This document shows, in pieces, positions 36,175-46,116 of a stretch of 64,000 nt of DNA. The stretch comes from CAWBAT01 sp046331665 (GTDB lineage Bacteria; Acidobacteriota; Terriglobia; Versatilivoradales; Versatilivoraceae), in the NCBI GenBank assembly GCA_046331665.1, contig JAXLQK010000017.1, positions 1 through 64,000 on the forward strand. The letters are read 5' to 3'. A program made the translations under genes and the position numbers. Each line of letters opens with the position of its first letter. Within the stretch, counting starts at the first letter, position 1. Under the pieces are notes generated by a model. It saw nothing but the letters and a program-made list of their open reading frames with translations. It was not told the origin of the DNA and did not search any database.

Positions 36175-37857
36175 ATGACCGACAAACTCAAACCGGCAAT
36201 GACACATTCATTGCGACTATTTTTTGTGAAGTCTGCCTTTCCCTCCATCGCCGGCCTGCTTGTCATGGCCTTGTTGTTCCTCCCTCTGTTCGGTGAGTCG
36301 CGCGGACCCAAACTCATTTTGTTTCTCTCCGTCGACCAGATGCACTTCGAATATTTGAGCCGGTTCGCGAACCTGTACCGCGGCGGGCTGCGCACTTTAT
36401 TGGAGAGGGGGGCCGTTTTTACCAATGCCAAATGCGGCTACGCCGATACAGAGACGGCTCCAGGGCACTCAGTCATGCTTTCAGGCCGTCACCCGTCCCA
36501 CTCGGGAATCATTGCCAATAGTTGGGTGGATCCCTACCTGAAAAAAACCGTAGCTTCCATCGAGGATCCAGTTGTCCAACCCGTGGGAGGCCAGGGACAC
36601 GGCTCTTCCCCGCACAATTTCATGGGCTTTACCTTGGGAGATTTTTTGAAGGTAAACTCCCCCGGCTCAAAGGTTGTCGGGGTATCCTTGAAAGACCGGT
36701 CGGCCATTCTGATGGCAGGTCCTCGGGCCGACGCGGCCTATTGGTATTCAAGCCAAAGCGGAAAATTTACGACCAGCACCTATTATGCAACCCAGCTTCC
36801 CGATTGGTTGACTACCTGGAACAAGCTTCATCGGGTGGACCCATTCGCCGGCAAATCTTGGACGCGTTTGCTCAGTGATTTAGACCTTTATGAGAAATTA
36901 GCTGGCCCAGACAGGAACGAAGGAGAGGGAGATGGGAAAGACAACGTATTCCCGCACGCAATCCGGGGCAACCCTCCGGATACTCTTTTCTATGAAAATT
37001 TCCAGAAGACACCGTTTGCCGATGAAGTGACCATGGAAGTAGCCTTGTTGGCCATGAAAGCCCACCACTTGGGGAGAGACCTGTCCACCGACATTCTGGC
37101 CATCAGTTTTTCCGCCACTGATTTCATCGGCCACACTTACGGTCCTGATAGTCAGGAGATCATGGACCAACTCTTGCGTTTGGATCAGCTTTTGAAAAAG
37201 TTATTCGAGGCTGTCGACGAAACGGTTGGCATGAATGGGACCTGGGTTGTTTTGACTGCAGATCATGGGTCGCTTCCCTTGGTTGAAAACCTTCGCCGTA
37301 AAGGCATAGACGCACGGAGAATTTCCCTGCCGGAACTCAGGGGCCAGGTCCAGCAAGCCCTAAGTCAGACTTTTCCAAGCGTCTCAGGGGTGCTCCTGAG
37401 GATGACTCCGACTCAAGTCTATTTGGACCTCGATGTCATTCAGCAGAGTCATTTGGACCGTCGTCAAGTCGAGGAGTGTGTCCGGCAAGTGTTAGTAGCG
37501 AGTGGGAATTTCGAGGCAGTCTATCCCCAGGTGGAAATTCTCGATCCGGCCACTCCCCTCACCCCCTTGCTACAGCTGGTGCGGAATAGTTTTTATCAAC
37601 CACGGAGTCCACAGTTGACCTTGATCCCGAAACCCTACTATTACCTCGGTGATGGCATAGGGGGTACGGGACATGGCACGCCTCACGACTACGACCGCCA
37701 GGTCCCCATCGTCTTCATGGGTGATCGAGTGCGTGCGGGTCAGTTCCAGGATCCGGCGTTGCTGGAAGACATTGCTCCCACTCTGGCAGACATGCTTGGA
37801 TTGAAAGGTTTTCCTCAAGAAGCGGATTCCAGGATTCTTCGGGAGATGTATCGATAA
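36175..37857 (+). CDS. alkaline phosphatase superfamily protein (PafA/NPP-like), exported
   Basis: Encodes 560 residues. A signal peptide or anchor (PSIAGLLVMALLFLPLFGES) comes first. The alkaline phosphatase core has a first metal Asp in LFLSVDQM, the catalytic Thr in TETAPGHSVMLSGRHPSHSG (as in PafA and nucleotide pyrophosphatases), the acid cluster FSATDFIGHTYGPDSQEIMD and the C-terminal VVLTADHGS and TGHGTPHDYDR metal His/Asp residues. It hydrolyses phosphate monoesters (or diesters) in the periplasm and would supply phosphate. Confidence 0.9.
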   Translation: MTDKLKPAMTHSLRLFFVKSAFPSIAGLLVMALLFLPLFGESRGPKLILFLSVDQMHFEYLSRFANLYRGGLRTLLERGAVFTNAKCGYADTETAPGHSVMLSGRHPSHSGIIANSWVDPYLKKTVASIEDPVVQPVGGQGHGSSPHNFMGFTLGDFLKVNSPGSKVVGVSLKDRSAILMAGPRADAAYWYSSQSGKFTTSTYYATQLPDWLTTWNKLHRVDPFAGKSWTRLLSDLDLYEKLAGPDRNEGEGDGKDNVFPHAIRGNPPDTLFYENFQKTPFADEVTMEVALLAMKAHHLGRDLSTDILAISFSATDFIGHTYGPDSQEIMDQLLRLDQLLKKLFEAVDETVGMNGTWVVLTADHGSLPLVENLRRKGIDARRISLPELRGQVQQALSQTFPSVSGVLLRMTPTQVYLDLDVIQQSHLDRRQVEECVRQVLVASGNFEAVYPQVEILDPATPLTPLLQLVRNSFYQPRSPQLTLIPKPYYYLGDGIGGTGHGTPHDYDRQVPIVFMGDRVRAGQFQDPALLEDIAPTLADMLGLKGFPQEADSRILREMYR

Positions 37858-37907
37858 GCGCCGGCTCTTGTGGTGGAATTTCTGTTTGCAAAGGAAAGGA
37901 TTCGAAC

Positions 37908-38519
37908 GTGTTTGGCTTTGCGCGAGAAGAAATGCTGGTTTTGAAGCGGCTCAATACCCCTGAGAAAATCCAGCGTTTCTTAGATGAAGACCTGGCTTAC
38001 AACAAAGAAATTGATGGGGAAACCTGCCGCTCCCCGAGGCGCGTTTTGCGGGATATGACGGGGCACTGCTTTGAGGGGGCGTTGTTGGCCGTCGCGGCTT
38101 TACGGGTTCATGGGCACCCGCCGCTAATGGTGGACCTGGAGGCCGTCCATGATGACGACCATGTCCTGGCCGTGTTTCGCCAACAGGGGAATTGGGGCGC
38201 GATTGCCAAATCGAATTATTCTGGCTTGAGATTTCGTGAACCTGTCTATCGCTCGGTGCGAGAGCTGGTGATGAGTTACTTCGAGCATTACTTCAACCTC
38301 AAGCGGGAAAAGACGCTGCGTCATTATTCGAAGCCCTTGAACCTGGGCCGATTTGACAAATCGGGCTGGATGACGGCGGAAGAGGATCTTTGGTATATGA
38401 CGGAATATCTTTTGACGATCCCTCATTTCCCCATCCTTTCCCCCGCAACGGCACGCCATTTAACCAAAGTAGACCGGCGGCTGTTTGAAGCAGGCAAGCA
38501 GGGAATGGTAACGAAATAG
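37908..38519 (+). CDS. conserved protein with a transglutaminase-like Cys-His arrangement
   Basis: Encodes 203 residues from a GTG, with no signal peptide. The core carries GHCFEGALLAVAALRVHGHPPLM and, about 35 residues later, DDDHVLAVFR. A Cys at the start of a helix followed by a strand with His is the layout of transglutaminase-like and papain-fold proteins. The third (Asp/Asn) residue is not certain. Similar stand-alone proteins occur in several phyla without a known function. The reaction is unknown. It lies between the phosphatase gene and the convergent cobA-hemD. Confidence 0.7.
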   Translation: MFGFAREEMLVLKRLNTPEKIQRFLDEDLAYNKEIDGETCRSPRRVLRDMTGHCFEGALLAVAALRVHGHPPLMVDLEAVHDDDHVLAVFRQQGNWGAIAKSNYSGLRFREPVYRSVRELVMSYFEHYFNLKREKTLRHYSKPLNLGRFDKSGWMTAEEDLWYMTEYLLTIPHFPILSPATARHLTKVDRRLFEAGKQGMVTK

Positions 38520-38559
38520 GCGAAAATGCTGACTCGTCGTCAGGGTAGGGGAGGCAAAA

Positions 38560-40083
38560 TCAGTGGGCCTTCGCGTAATACTCCACGATGGCGTTAACCA
38601 GGGACGAAATCTTGTATTGAGGCGGTTGGACGGAGACTTTGAGTCCATGCTCTTCCGCGGTTCGGGCCGTGACGGGGCCAATGGCGGCAATGGTGGAAGA
38701 TTGCAGAACATCCCCAATGGCTTTGGGTTTCAAGAGTTCCGCCAAATTAGACACGGTGGAGGAACTGGTAAAGACCACCATGTCTACTGGCCGTTCTGTA
38801 AAGAGGAGGTCCAGTTCCTCGCGGCTGACAACGGGCAGTACTGATTGGTAGGCTTCGACAACCTCCACCTGCATCCCCTGCCTGGCGAGTTCGGTCGGCA
38901 GTACATCCCGTGCGACTTTCGCGCGGGCAATCAGAATGCGGGACCCTTTGAGGACCTTGCCTCGCAGACTCTCGACCAACCCCTCCGCCAGATATTCATC
39001 AGGCAAGACTTCCACCTTTAGATTCAAGTCGCGGAGCGCCCGCTCCGTCGCGGGGCCGATGGCTGCGAGTTTCACTCCCTTCAGCTCACGAATATCTCTT
39101 TCCAACGTGCGGTAGCGAGAAAAGAAATGATGAACCCCATTGACGCTGGTAAAGAGGAGCCAATCGTAGGAGGCGATCCGTGCAATGGCTTCATCCATGG
39201 ATGTCCAGGAATCCGGGGGGCGTATCTCAAGGGTTGGAAAAGGGAGGACTTCGGCGCCATAGGCGGCCAATGCCACGCGAATCTCCTCGGCTTGCGAGCG
39301 TGGGCGGGTCACGACGATGCGTTTTCCAAAGAGGGGACGGCTCTCAAACCAGCGCAACTTTTCCCGAAGTCGAACAACATCTCCAACGATCGTGATGGCC
39401 GGGGATTCGATGGGAGTTGCCTGAATCTGTTGCAGGATGGAGTCCAGGGTGCCGGAGACCACCACTTGCCTGCTGAAGGTCCCCCATTGGATCACGGCAA
39501 TGGGTGTGTTTAAGGCCCGGCCGCTTCGTGTCAGTTGTTCCACAATTTCCGGGAGCCTGGCAGCGCCCATGAAGAACACCAGCGTTCCATGCGCAGGCCC
39601 GAGTTGTTCCCAGGGGATGCGGGTCTGCTCTTTATCGGAGTCTTCATGTCCGGTCAGAAAAGTGACGCTGGAACTGTACTCCCGATGGGTCACCGGAATC
39701 CCGGCGTATGCCGGAACCGCAATTCCAGAACTGACGCCGGGAATGATTTCAAATGCAATGCCCGCCTTGCTTAGCGCCTCCGCTTCTTCTCCGCCTCGAC
39801 CAAACACGAAAGGGTCGCCCCCCTTCAGCCGGGCCACGACCTTGCCTTCTTTGGCTTTCTGGATCAGGAGCTGGTTGATGGCTTCCTGTGAATACGGCTG
39901 TTGTCCTTTTCTTTTCCCAACGCAAATCAATTCCGTCTGCGGAGCAGCATGCTGGAGGAGATCCGAGTTGACCAGGGCGTCATATACGACACAGGTTGCG
40001 GCCTGCAAACAGCGGAGTCCCCGGAGGGTGAGTAATTCCGGGTCACCCGGTCCTGCCCCTATGAGATAGACAGTGGAATTCAT
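38560..40083 (-). CDS. cobA-hemD: uroporphyrinogen-III C-methyltransferase / uroporphyrinogen-III synthase fusion
   Basis: Encodes 507 residues in two domains. The N-terminal half (about 1-245) is the SAM-dependent methyltransferase CobA/SUMT: YLIGAGPGDPELLTLRG, LKGGDPFVFGRGGEE and PGVSSGIAVPAYAGIP. The C-terminal half (about 255-505) is HemD: GKRIVVTRPRSQAEE and AAIGPVTARTAEEHGL. HemD closes uroporphyrinogen III; CobA methylates it to precorrin-2, leading to siroheme and cobalamin. This fusion is common in Firmicutes and Acidobacteriota. The last gene in the hem operon, 10 bp from hemC. Confidence 0.95.
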   Translation of the reverse strand: MNSTVYLIGAGPGDPELLTLRGLRCLQAATCVVYDALVNSDLLQHAAPQTELICVGKRKGQQPYSQEAINQLLIQKAKEGKVVARLKGGDPFVFGRGGEEAEALSKAGIAFEIIPGVSSGIAVPAYAGIPVTHREYSSSVTFLTGHEDSDKEQTRIPWEQLGPAHGTLVFFMGAARLPEIVEQLTRSGRALNTPIAVIQWGTFSRQVVVSGTLDSILQQIQATPIESPAITIVGDVVRLREKLRWFESRPLFGKRIVVTRPRSQAEEIRVALAAYGAEVLPFPTLEIRPPDSWTSMDEAIARIASYDWLLFTSVNGVHHFFSRYRTLERDIRELKGVKLAAIGPATERALRDLNLKVEVLPDEYLAEGLVESLRGKVLKGSRILIARAKVARDVLPTELARQGMQVEVVEAYQSVLPVVSREELDLLFTERPVDMVVFTSSSTVSNLAELLKPKAIGDVLQSSTIAAIGPVTARTAEEHGLKVSVQPPQYKISSLVNAIVEYYAKAH

Positions 40084-40093
40084 GGATTCGGTT

Positions 40094-41047
40094 TCAATGA
40101 GAAGAAGGATTGCTCAGGGCCTGCCCTGCAATTTCGTCGACAATCTGCTGAGCGCCCATTTCCAGAAGTTTTTCAGCCAGACGAACGCCAAGCTGGTCCG
40201 GTTCCTGTGGAGAGGCTTGCTCCTGAAGGCGAAAACTGGTGCGCCCATCAGGGCTTGCGACCACTCCCAGCATGGACAAAACGCCACCAGTTTCCCAGGC
40301 GTGGGCCGCGATGGGAACCTGACAGCCTCCGCCCAGCCTTCTCAGAAAGGCCCGTTCCGCCATAGTGGCGGTCGCAGCCTGGGAGGAATGGATCAGTTGG
40401 GCCACCTCGGCGACCCGAGGGTCGTTTTCACGAATTTCAATTACCAAAGCTCCCTGACCCACGGCCGGACAGATCTCGTCGACGGGGATGCGCTGCGTGA
40501 TGCGATGCCCTAGCCCCAATCGATCCAGCCCAGCACAGGCCAACAAAATGGCATCATACTGTTGTTCGTCAAGCTTGCGGAGTCGGGTATCCAGGTTTCC
40601 CCTGAGATTTGTAATCTGAAGATCTTTGCGGAGGAGGAACAATTGAGATTGTCGTCTCAAACTGCTTGTCCCGATCCGTGCTCCGGCGGGCAACTCGTGA
40701 ATTCCTCGGAATCGGTTGGAAAGAAAAGCGTCTCGCGCGTCCTCACGCGAGGAAACGGCTCCCAGGCAGAGTCCATCGGAAAGGACGGTAGGCAAATCTT
40801 TCAAGCTGTGGACGGCCAGGTCAATCTTGCCGGCCAGGAGGGCTTCTTCGATTTCCTTGGTGAAGACGCCCTTGCCGCCAATCTTGCTGAGCGGGGCGTC
40901 CAGGATAACATCGCCGGAAGTCTTGATGATTTCGAGAGTAATGGAGAAATCGGGGCGGGCTCGCTCCAGTTCCTGCTTTACCCAGGACGACTGGCGGAGA
41001 GCAAGCTGACTGCCTCGGGAACCGATGATGAGTTTCTGTTGCGACAT
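40094..41047 (-). CDS. hemC: hydroxymethylbilane synthase (porphobilinogen deaminase)
   Basis: Encodes 317 residues. The N-terminus IIGSRGSQLALRQSSWV, the basic/catalytic region VHSLKDLPTVL, and the cofactor-binding Cys in LGGGCQVPIAAHAWE match HemC. It polymerises four porphobilinogen units into hydroxymethylbilane with a dipyrromethane cofactor. It is directly followed (10 bp) by cobA-hemD and directly preceded by hemA, so the three enzymes act in sequence and are co-expressed. Confidence 0.95.
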   Translation of the reverse strand: MSQQKLIIGSRGSQLALRQSSWVKQELERARPDFSITLEIIKTSGDVILDAPLSKIGGKGVFTKEIEEALLAGKIDLAVHSLKDLPTVLSDGLCLGAVSSREDARDAFLSNRFRGIHELPAGARIGTSSLRRQSQLFLLRKDLQITNLRGNLDTRLRKLDEQQYDAILLACAGLDRLGLGHRITQRIPVDEICPAVGQGALVIEIRENDPRVAEVAQLIHSSQAATATMAERAFLRRLGGGCQVPIAAHAWETGGVLSMLGVVASPDGRTSFRLQEQASPQEPDQLGVRLAEKLLEMGAQQIVDEIAGQALSNPSSH

Positions 41048-42313
41048 TTACTCCTTCAACCCGAACATACGCTTGATCACATCGAGAGAGGTGCCATCCC
41101 CGGGTTGGTTGCTCGCCCTCTTCAACTCGGTGATCGGACCATGTAGAATTTTATTCAACAATCCCTGCGTCAGATTTTCCAACGCGATCTCCTGCTCTGG
41201 AGACAGTTCTCCGAATCGTTTTCGGTTTTTGGCCAGCTCTTCGGCACGGATCTGTTCCCAATGCTCGCGGAGGCGCACAATGGTCGGGGTGACATCGCGA
41301 ATCTGCGAGTGTCGCAGGTAGGACTCCACTTCCTGACGCACAATGTCTTCTGCCGAGAGAGCCTCCCGCTGTCGCTGTCGCAAATTGGCATCTACGACAT
41401 TCCTCAAGTCATCGATATCGTAGAGAAAGATGTTGTTGACGCGATTGATTTCCGGGTCGATGTCTCGCGGTACGGCAATATCGATGATAAAGACCGGATG
41501 ATTCTTGCGAAGTTGAATGATTCTCTCGCCATCCTCCCGGCCCAGGATGAAGTGTGGCGCGCCGGTGGAGCTGATAATGATGTCGGCCAGTTGAATGTGT
41601 TTGAAAAGTTCTTCGGGCAGAATGGCTTCCCCTTGAAACACCTTGGCTAATTCCAAGGCTCGCGGATATGAGCGATTCCAGACCAGGACCCGGGAAACAC
41701 CGCTATGAGTCAAGTGCTTGGCTGCCAGTTCGCTCATTTTTCCCGCCCCTAGAATCAGAACGGTCTTCCCCTTCAGCTCGTTGAAAATTTTCTTGGCGAG
41801 TTCCACCGCCGCGTAACTTACTGAAACCGCCGACCCGGCAATCCCTGTTTCGGTGCGAACGCGCTTGGCCACATAAAAGGCGCGGTTCATCAAGCTCCCC
41901 AATGTCTTTCCCACACTGCCCGCGTTCTGCGCCATCATGAATGCATTTTTGACCTGCCCGAGAATTTGGGGTTCTCCAAGAACCATCGAATCCAGGCTGC
42001 ACGCTACCCTGAAGATGTGATGGATTGCTTCCGCATTTGTAAAACCGTAAATGAATCGCTCAAAAGGGTCGGCAGGGACTTGATGGAAGTCACAGATGAA
42101 TTTCTTGAGTTGTTGTAAGGCTTCGTCGGGAATTGGGGTCTCGGCAACCAGTTCCACCCGGTTGCACGTGGAAAGGATGAGGCTTTCTTCAAAACCAAAT
42201 TGAGCCCGAAGCTGTCGCAAGGCTTCTTCGAGCCGCGGTTCGGTAAAATGAAGTCTCTCTCGGATATTGACAGGGGCTGTCTTGTGACTCACCCCCACTA
42301 AGGCAACGTTCAT
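41048..42313 (-). CDS. hemA: glutamyl-tRNA reductase
   Basis: Encodes about 421 residues. HemA is recognised by MNVALVGVSHKTAPVNIRER, the catalytic Cys in ILSTCNRVELVAE, and LILGAGKMSELAAKHL (NADPH binding). It reduces glutamyl-tRNA to glutamate-1-semialdehyde, the first committed step of C5 tetrapyrrole synthesis. The start is set at 42313 because it is the family start and the upstream codons overlap the ccsA-like gene. The overlap of 4 bp (ATGA) shows coupling to that gene. Confidence 0.95.
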   Translation of the reverse strand: MNVALVGVSHKTAPVNIRERLHFTEPRLEEALRQLRAQFGFEESLILSTCNRVELVAETPIPDEALQQLKKFICDFHQVPADPFERFIYGFTNAEAIHHIFRVACSLDSMVLGEPQILGQVKNAFMMAQNAGSVGKTLGSLMNRAFYVAKRVRTETGIAGSAVSVSYAAVELAKKIFNELKGKTVLILGAGKMSELAAKHLTHSGVSRVLVWNRSYPRALELAKVFQGEAILPEELFKHIQLADIIISSTGAPHFILGREDGERIIQLRKNHPVFIIDIAVPRDIDPEINRVNNIFLYDIDDLRNVVDANLRQRQREALSAEDIVRQEVESYLRHSQIRDVTPTIVRLREHWEQIRAEELAKNRKRFGELSPEQEIALENLTQGLLNKILHGPITELKRASNQPGDGTSLDVIKRMFGLKE

Positions 42314-43128
42314 TGCACAATAAAGGTGTGAGCGCTTCCTTGATGCCGGGTCCCAAAGAAAGCCGCCAACACAATGATGAACCCAATCACCGACATCCAA
42401 GCGGCTCGACGTCCCCTCCAGCCGGCGGATAAACGAAAGTGAAGGAGCACGGCGTAAATGAGCCAGGTCACATAGGACCAGATAATTTTTGGATCACGTT
42501 CCCAGGATGGATTTTGAGAACGACTCGCCCAGAAAGCCCCGGCAACAATGCCGATGGTCAGCAGGGCAAAGCCAATCCCCAACGCCCGATAACCTAACTC
42601 GTCACATACTTCCAATGAAGGCAAACGGTAGTAAAATGCCTGAGGCCGCTTTCGCTTGAGTTCTTTTTCCTGGATGAGGTACATAATACTCACCGCAAAA
42701 GCAACGAACAAGGATGCATAACCCAGAAAAGTTGTGGGAACATGGATATAAAGCCAGAGGCTTTGCAGAACTTCGGGCCGCATATTCCGCTGGGAATGGA
42801 CAAGGTTGGCTCCCAGCGTCAGGATGAAGACGAGCGGGAAAACAAAAATACTCAGAGATTCCAATCGATAGCGAGCGTAAGACAAGAGAAAGGCCAATAC
42901 AATCACGAAGGCAAAGAACGAAAGGACTTCATGCAAGTTGCTGATGGGCAAATGCCTTAACTCGATCCAGGCAGATAAAATGGACAGAGCGTGAACGACA
43001 AACCCGGAACAGATCCCGAGCATGGCGATTCGAAACAGGGTCCTTTGGCGCTTGATAATTGTCAGGAATGAGTGAAGTAACCCAATGGAATACAGGGCAG
43101 TAGCCAACCGTAAGAATATCAGGCTCAT
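42310..43128 (-). CDS. CcsA/HemX-like cytochrome c assembly membrane protein
   Basis: Encodes about 272 residues with around eight transmembrane segments. It belongs to the CcsA/CcmC/HemX family. The region usually reading WGxxWxWDPKE here reads SWERDPKIIWSYVTWLIYA, so the tryptophan-rich heme motif is only partly kept. The periplasmic His before it is in LYIHVPTTFLGY. It may handle heme during cytochrome c assembly; members next to hemA (HemX) instead regulate HemA levels, and position supports that. Start uncertain (the frame is open to 43212). Confidence 0.83.
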   Translation of the reverse strand: MSLIFLRLATALYSIGLLHSFLTIIKRQRTLFRIAMLGICSGFVVHALSILSAWIELRHLPISNLHEVLSFFAFVIVLAFLLSYARYRLESLSIFVFPLVFILTLGANLVHSQRNMRPEVLQSLWLYIHVPTTFLGYASLFVAFAVSIMYLIQEKELKRKRPQAFYYRLPSLEVCDELGYRALGIGFALLTIGIVAGAFWASRSQNPSWERDPKIIWSYVTWLIYAVLLHFRLSAGWRGRRAAWMSVIGFIIVLAAFFGTRHQGSAHTFIVQ

Positions 43129-43421
43129 AGAGATCGCTAGAAAGAAGGGTTTAGAGGTCTGTCTGCAAATACTCCGAATCCTTCCAATTATACTCTGCCT
43201 TGCATGTTGCATTCCACTACAATGGAGGGAACCGTCGGAGGCAGCCGCACGGTCTAGTGTTTTAAAATTAACTATGCTAAGCTCACGCGGAAAATTACGG
43301 CAGGGTTGTCGTCATTTCAGGTCTGAACCAGCGATCGAACTCCGATCATACCCTCCTGATATTTGCCGCAAAGCTCGCATTGATACATAATTCTTCGCAT
43401 TCAATAGGCTGAGGGAACCCG

Positions 43422-44066
43422 TTGCCAGACATCGCCTCATTTTTCCTGGATATGGTGGTATTTTTGTTTTCCTTGAGTCTTCATGAGGCGGCTCACGCCT
43501 GGATGGCTGACCGGCTGGGAGACCCGACAGGTCGTTACCTGGGGCGGATTACACTCAACCCCATTCCACATATTGACGTCTTCGGGACCCTGATCTTTCC
43601 GGCCATCGGCTATTTCACCGGTGCACCGATGTTTGGGTGGGCAAAACCGGTTCCCTGGAATCCGCGCAACGTGAAAGACCGGCGCCAGGCGGATATCTGG
43701 ATTTCAGCGGCGGGCCCGATAAGCAATATTCTGGCCTGCCTTGGGTTTTTGTTGCTGACCGGAGTATTCCGGCTCTATCAAAAGAGTGAAGCGGACTTCC
43801 TGGGAACGTCCGTGGTGCCGCTGTATTGGATGTGCATCCGCGGAGTTCAACTCAACGTCATTCTCGCTGTGTTCAATCTCCTTCCCATTCCGCCGCTTGA
43901 TGGGAGTTGGATCCTGCCGCATTTTCTGCCGTCTCAGCTGGCGCTGGGATACGAAAAGCTGCGTCCTTATGGATTCATGATTCTCCTCTTGTGCATGATG
44001 ATGGGAGTGTTCCGCGTCATCCTGTTTCCTTTTTTGAGAGTGGTGGATGCTTTGATGCGGCTGTGA
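43422..44066 (+). CDS. site-2 protease family (M50) membrane metallopeptidase
   Basis: Encodes 214 residues from a TTG. The zinc site HExxH is LHEAAHAWMADRLGDPTGR. The third ligand lies in LLPIPPLDGSWIL. Four to five hydrophobic segments surround them. This short M50B type (often called YwhC-like) cleaves peptides within the membrane; its substrate is unknown. GAGGGA lies upstream of the start. Next comes trpS, 75 bp on. Confidence 0.88.
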   Translation: MPDIASFFLDMVVFLFSLSLHEAAHAWMADRLGDPTGRYLGRITLNPIPHIDVFGTLIFPAIGYFTGAPMFGWAKPVPWNPRNVKDRRQADIWISAAGPISNILACLGFLLLTGVFRLYQKSEADFLGTSVVPLYWMCIRGVQLNVILAVFNLLPIPPLDGSWILPHFLPSQLALGYEKLRPYGFMILLLCMMMGVFRVILFPFLRVVDALMRL

Positions 44067-44141
44067 CATGGGCCAGCGGTGCGGCCTGAGGCGACAGCCA
44101 CGAACCCTATTCAATTTTGAACTCAAAAGCGGAATCGATTC

Positions 44142-45132
44142 ATGTCTATCAAACAGCGAGTTTTAAGCGGCATGCGGCCAACCGGAAAACTTCATCTGGG
44201 CCACGTCGTCGGAGCCCTCAATAATTGGGTGAAATTGCAGAATGAGTATGAATGCTATCACTTCATTGCGGACTGGCATGCATTAACTTCTGATTATGCA
44301 GATACCTCGAAGCTCAAGGAAAATCGTTTTGAGATGATGGTGGACTGGCTGGCGGCCGGGCTGGATCGCAAAAAATCCGTGCTCTTTGTGCAATCCGCCA
44401 TCCCTGAGCATGCGGAATTGCATCTTCTGCTCTCCATGGTGACGCCCATCGGCTGGCTGGAGCGGGTTCCACCTACAAAGAGCAACAGGCCAATATCGCG
44501 GATCGTGATCTTGGCAATTACGGTTTCCTCGGGTACCCCGTTCTGCAATCGGCGGATATCTTGATGTACAAGGGAAATTTTGTCCCCGTGGGGGAAGACC
44601 AGGTTCCTCACGTTGAATTAACCCGGGAAATTTGCCGGCGTTTCAATTCGTTCTATGGAACATTTTCCCGGAGCCGAAGGCGCTGCTGACGCCGGTTCCT
44701 CGACTCCCCGGACTCGACGGCAGGAAGATGACAAGAATTACGGAAACGATCTCTCCTTTCCGATTCGCCTGAAACGATTCGCCAGAAAATCAAGGGAATG
44801 ATTACCGACCCTGCACGGAAAAGGCACGGCAGGGACCCGGGAAATCCCGACGTTTGCCCGGTCTTTTTCTTTTCACAAGATCTGTCCATACCGCCTGAAA
44901 CCGTCGAAACGGTCAATCAGAATGCCGGGTGGCAGGAATTGGGTGTATCGATTGCAAGAAATGGATGAGTGATCACCTGCTGACGGAAATTTCCCCCTTG
45001 CTGGAAAAGCGAAAGCACTTCGAAGGGCAAAAGAAAGCAATCCAGGATATGATTGAGGATGGCAATCAACGAGCACGTCAGGTAGCCAAGGAAACGATGA
45101 AGGAAGTACGCACGGCAGTCAAAATCGTGTAG
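44142..45132 (+). pseudogene. trpS: tryptophanyl-tRNA synthetase, multiply frameshifted
   Basis: An intact N-terminal 107 residues include the class I motif GKLHLGHVVGAL. From about 44463 the protein continues only by changing frame: TYKEQQANIADRDLGNYGF, VGEDQVPHVELTREICRR, FPEPKALLTPVPRLPGLDGR, then the KMSKS loop seen as GRKM-x-KNYGN with one base missing, SPETIRQKIKGMITDP, PGNPDVCPVF and finally CRVAGIGCIDCKKWMSDHLL to a stop at 45132. At least five single-base losses or gains fall in about 480 bp. TrpRS is essential and usually single-copy, so an error in the consensus is more likely than real decay. Confidence 0.85.
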
Positions 45133-45271
45133 CGATTTCGAAGACTGCTCCGCGACAAACGCGAGGAGCAATTTGCCGAAGTCGCATCTTTGAAGTTCTC
45201 ACGTAGGGTTGTTGTCGAAGGGCAGGGGCGCGGTTCACCCGCAGAAGAACGCCAATTCAAGGATAAAACCA

Positions 45272-46078
45272 GTGAATCCCGAATCGGTCATTGATCATTA
45301 TCAGATTCATCTCCCGGTCTATGAGGGGCCAATGGATCTTTTGCTGGATCTGATTCGCAAACAGCAGATCAATATCTATGACATCCCGATCGCGCTCATC
45401 ACGGACCAGTACTTGCAAACCCTGCGCAGCTACAAAGAGTTGGATATTGATGTTGCCGGCGAATTCCTGCTGATGGCGGCGATGCTGATCCATATCAAGT
45501 CGAAAATGCTCCTTCCCCGGGACCCGCTGCGCTCCGACGAGGAATACGAAGATCCCAGAATGGAGCTGGTCCAACGGCTTCTGGAGCACGAGAAATTCAA
45601 GACGGCGGCCCAAATGCTGCATCAGAAAGAGCTTGTCGAAAGTTCTTCCTACACCCAACCCGGAGTCAGCGAAGCGGCCGATTCGCCTGAAGAAATCGAG
45701 ATCCAGGTGAGCTTGTTTGATTTAGTGGCCACCTTCCACCAGATTCTCGAACGGAGCAAAGAGAAGAGCCGCCTGGAGATCGACCGGGATGAACTGACGG
45801 TCAGCCAGGTCATCTCGACACTGCGGCAGATTTTTGAGCGCTCCTCAGGCACCATCCAATTGACGGAAATTTTTGGCATGTATCATCATCGCCGCAATCT
45901 CATCGTGGCGTTTCTGGCGATTCTCGAAATGGTCCACCTCCAGGCCATCAAGCTGGTCCAGCGTCAGACATTCAGTGACATTTTGGTGCGCCGCCGGGAA
46001 AATTTTGAGCAGGTCATGGATCAATGGGAGAAGTGGATGGAGCCCCAGGCCGTAGCCAAGTCTGTCGGGTCTTTGTAA
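45272..46078 (+). CDS. scpA: segregation and condensation protein A
   Basis: Encodes about 268 residues from a GTG preceded by AAGGA at 8 nt. The kleisin N-terminus HLPVYEGPMDLLLDLIRKQQ and VAGEFLLMAAMLIHIKSKMLLP identify ScpA. The C-terminal winged helix ends near LVRRRENFEQVMD. ScpA bridges the two heads of SMC and, with ScpB, forms bacterial condensin, which segregates the chromosome. The frame is open to 45209 but the first 21 codons do not look like ScpA. Confidence 0.94.
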   Translation: MNPESVIDHYQIHLPVYEGPMDLLLDLIRKQQINIYDIPIALITDQYLQTLRSYKELDIDVAGEFLLMAAMLIHIKSKMLLPRDPLRSDEEYEDPRMELVQRLLEHEKFKTAAQMLHQKELVESSSYTQPGVSEAADSPEEIEIQVSLFDLVATFHQILERSKEKSRLEIDRDELTVSQVISTLRQIFERSSGTIQLTEIFGMYHHRRNLIVAFLAILEMVHLQAIKLVQRQTFSDILVRRRENFEQVMDQWEKWMEPQAVAKSVGSL

Positions 46079-46116
46079 GGTTGGACCGGAAACACCTTTA
46101 GATTGGAATCAACAGA

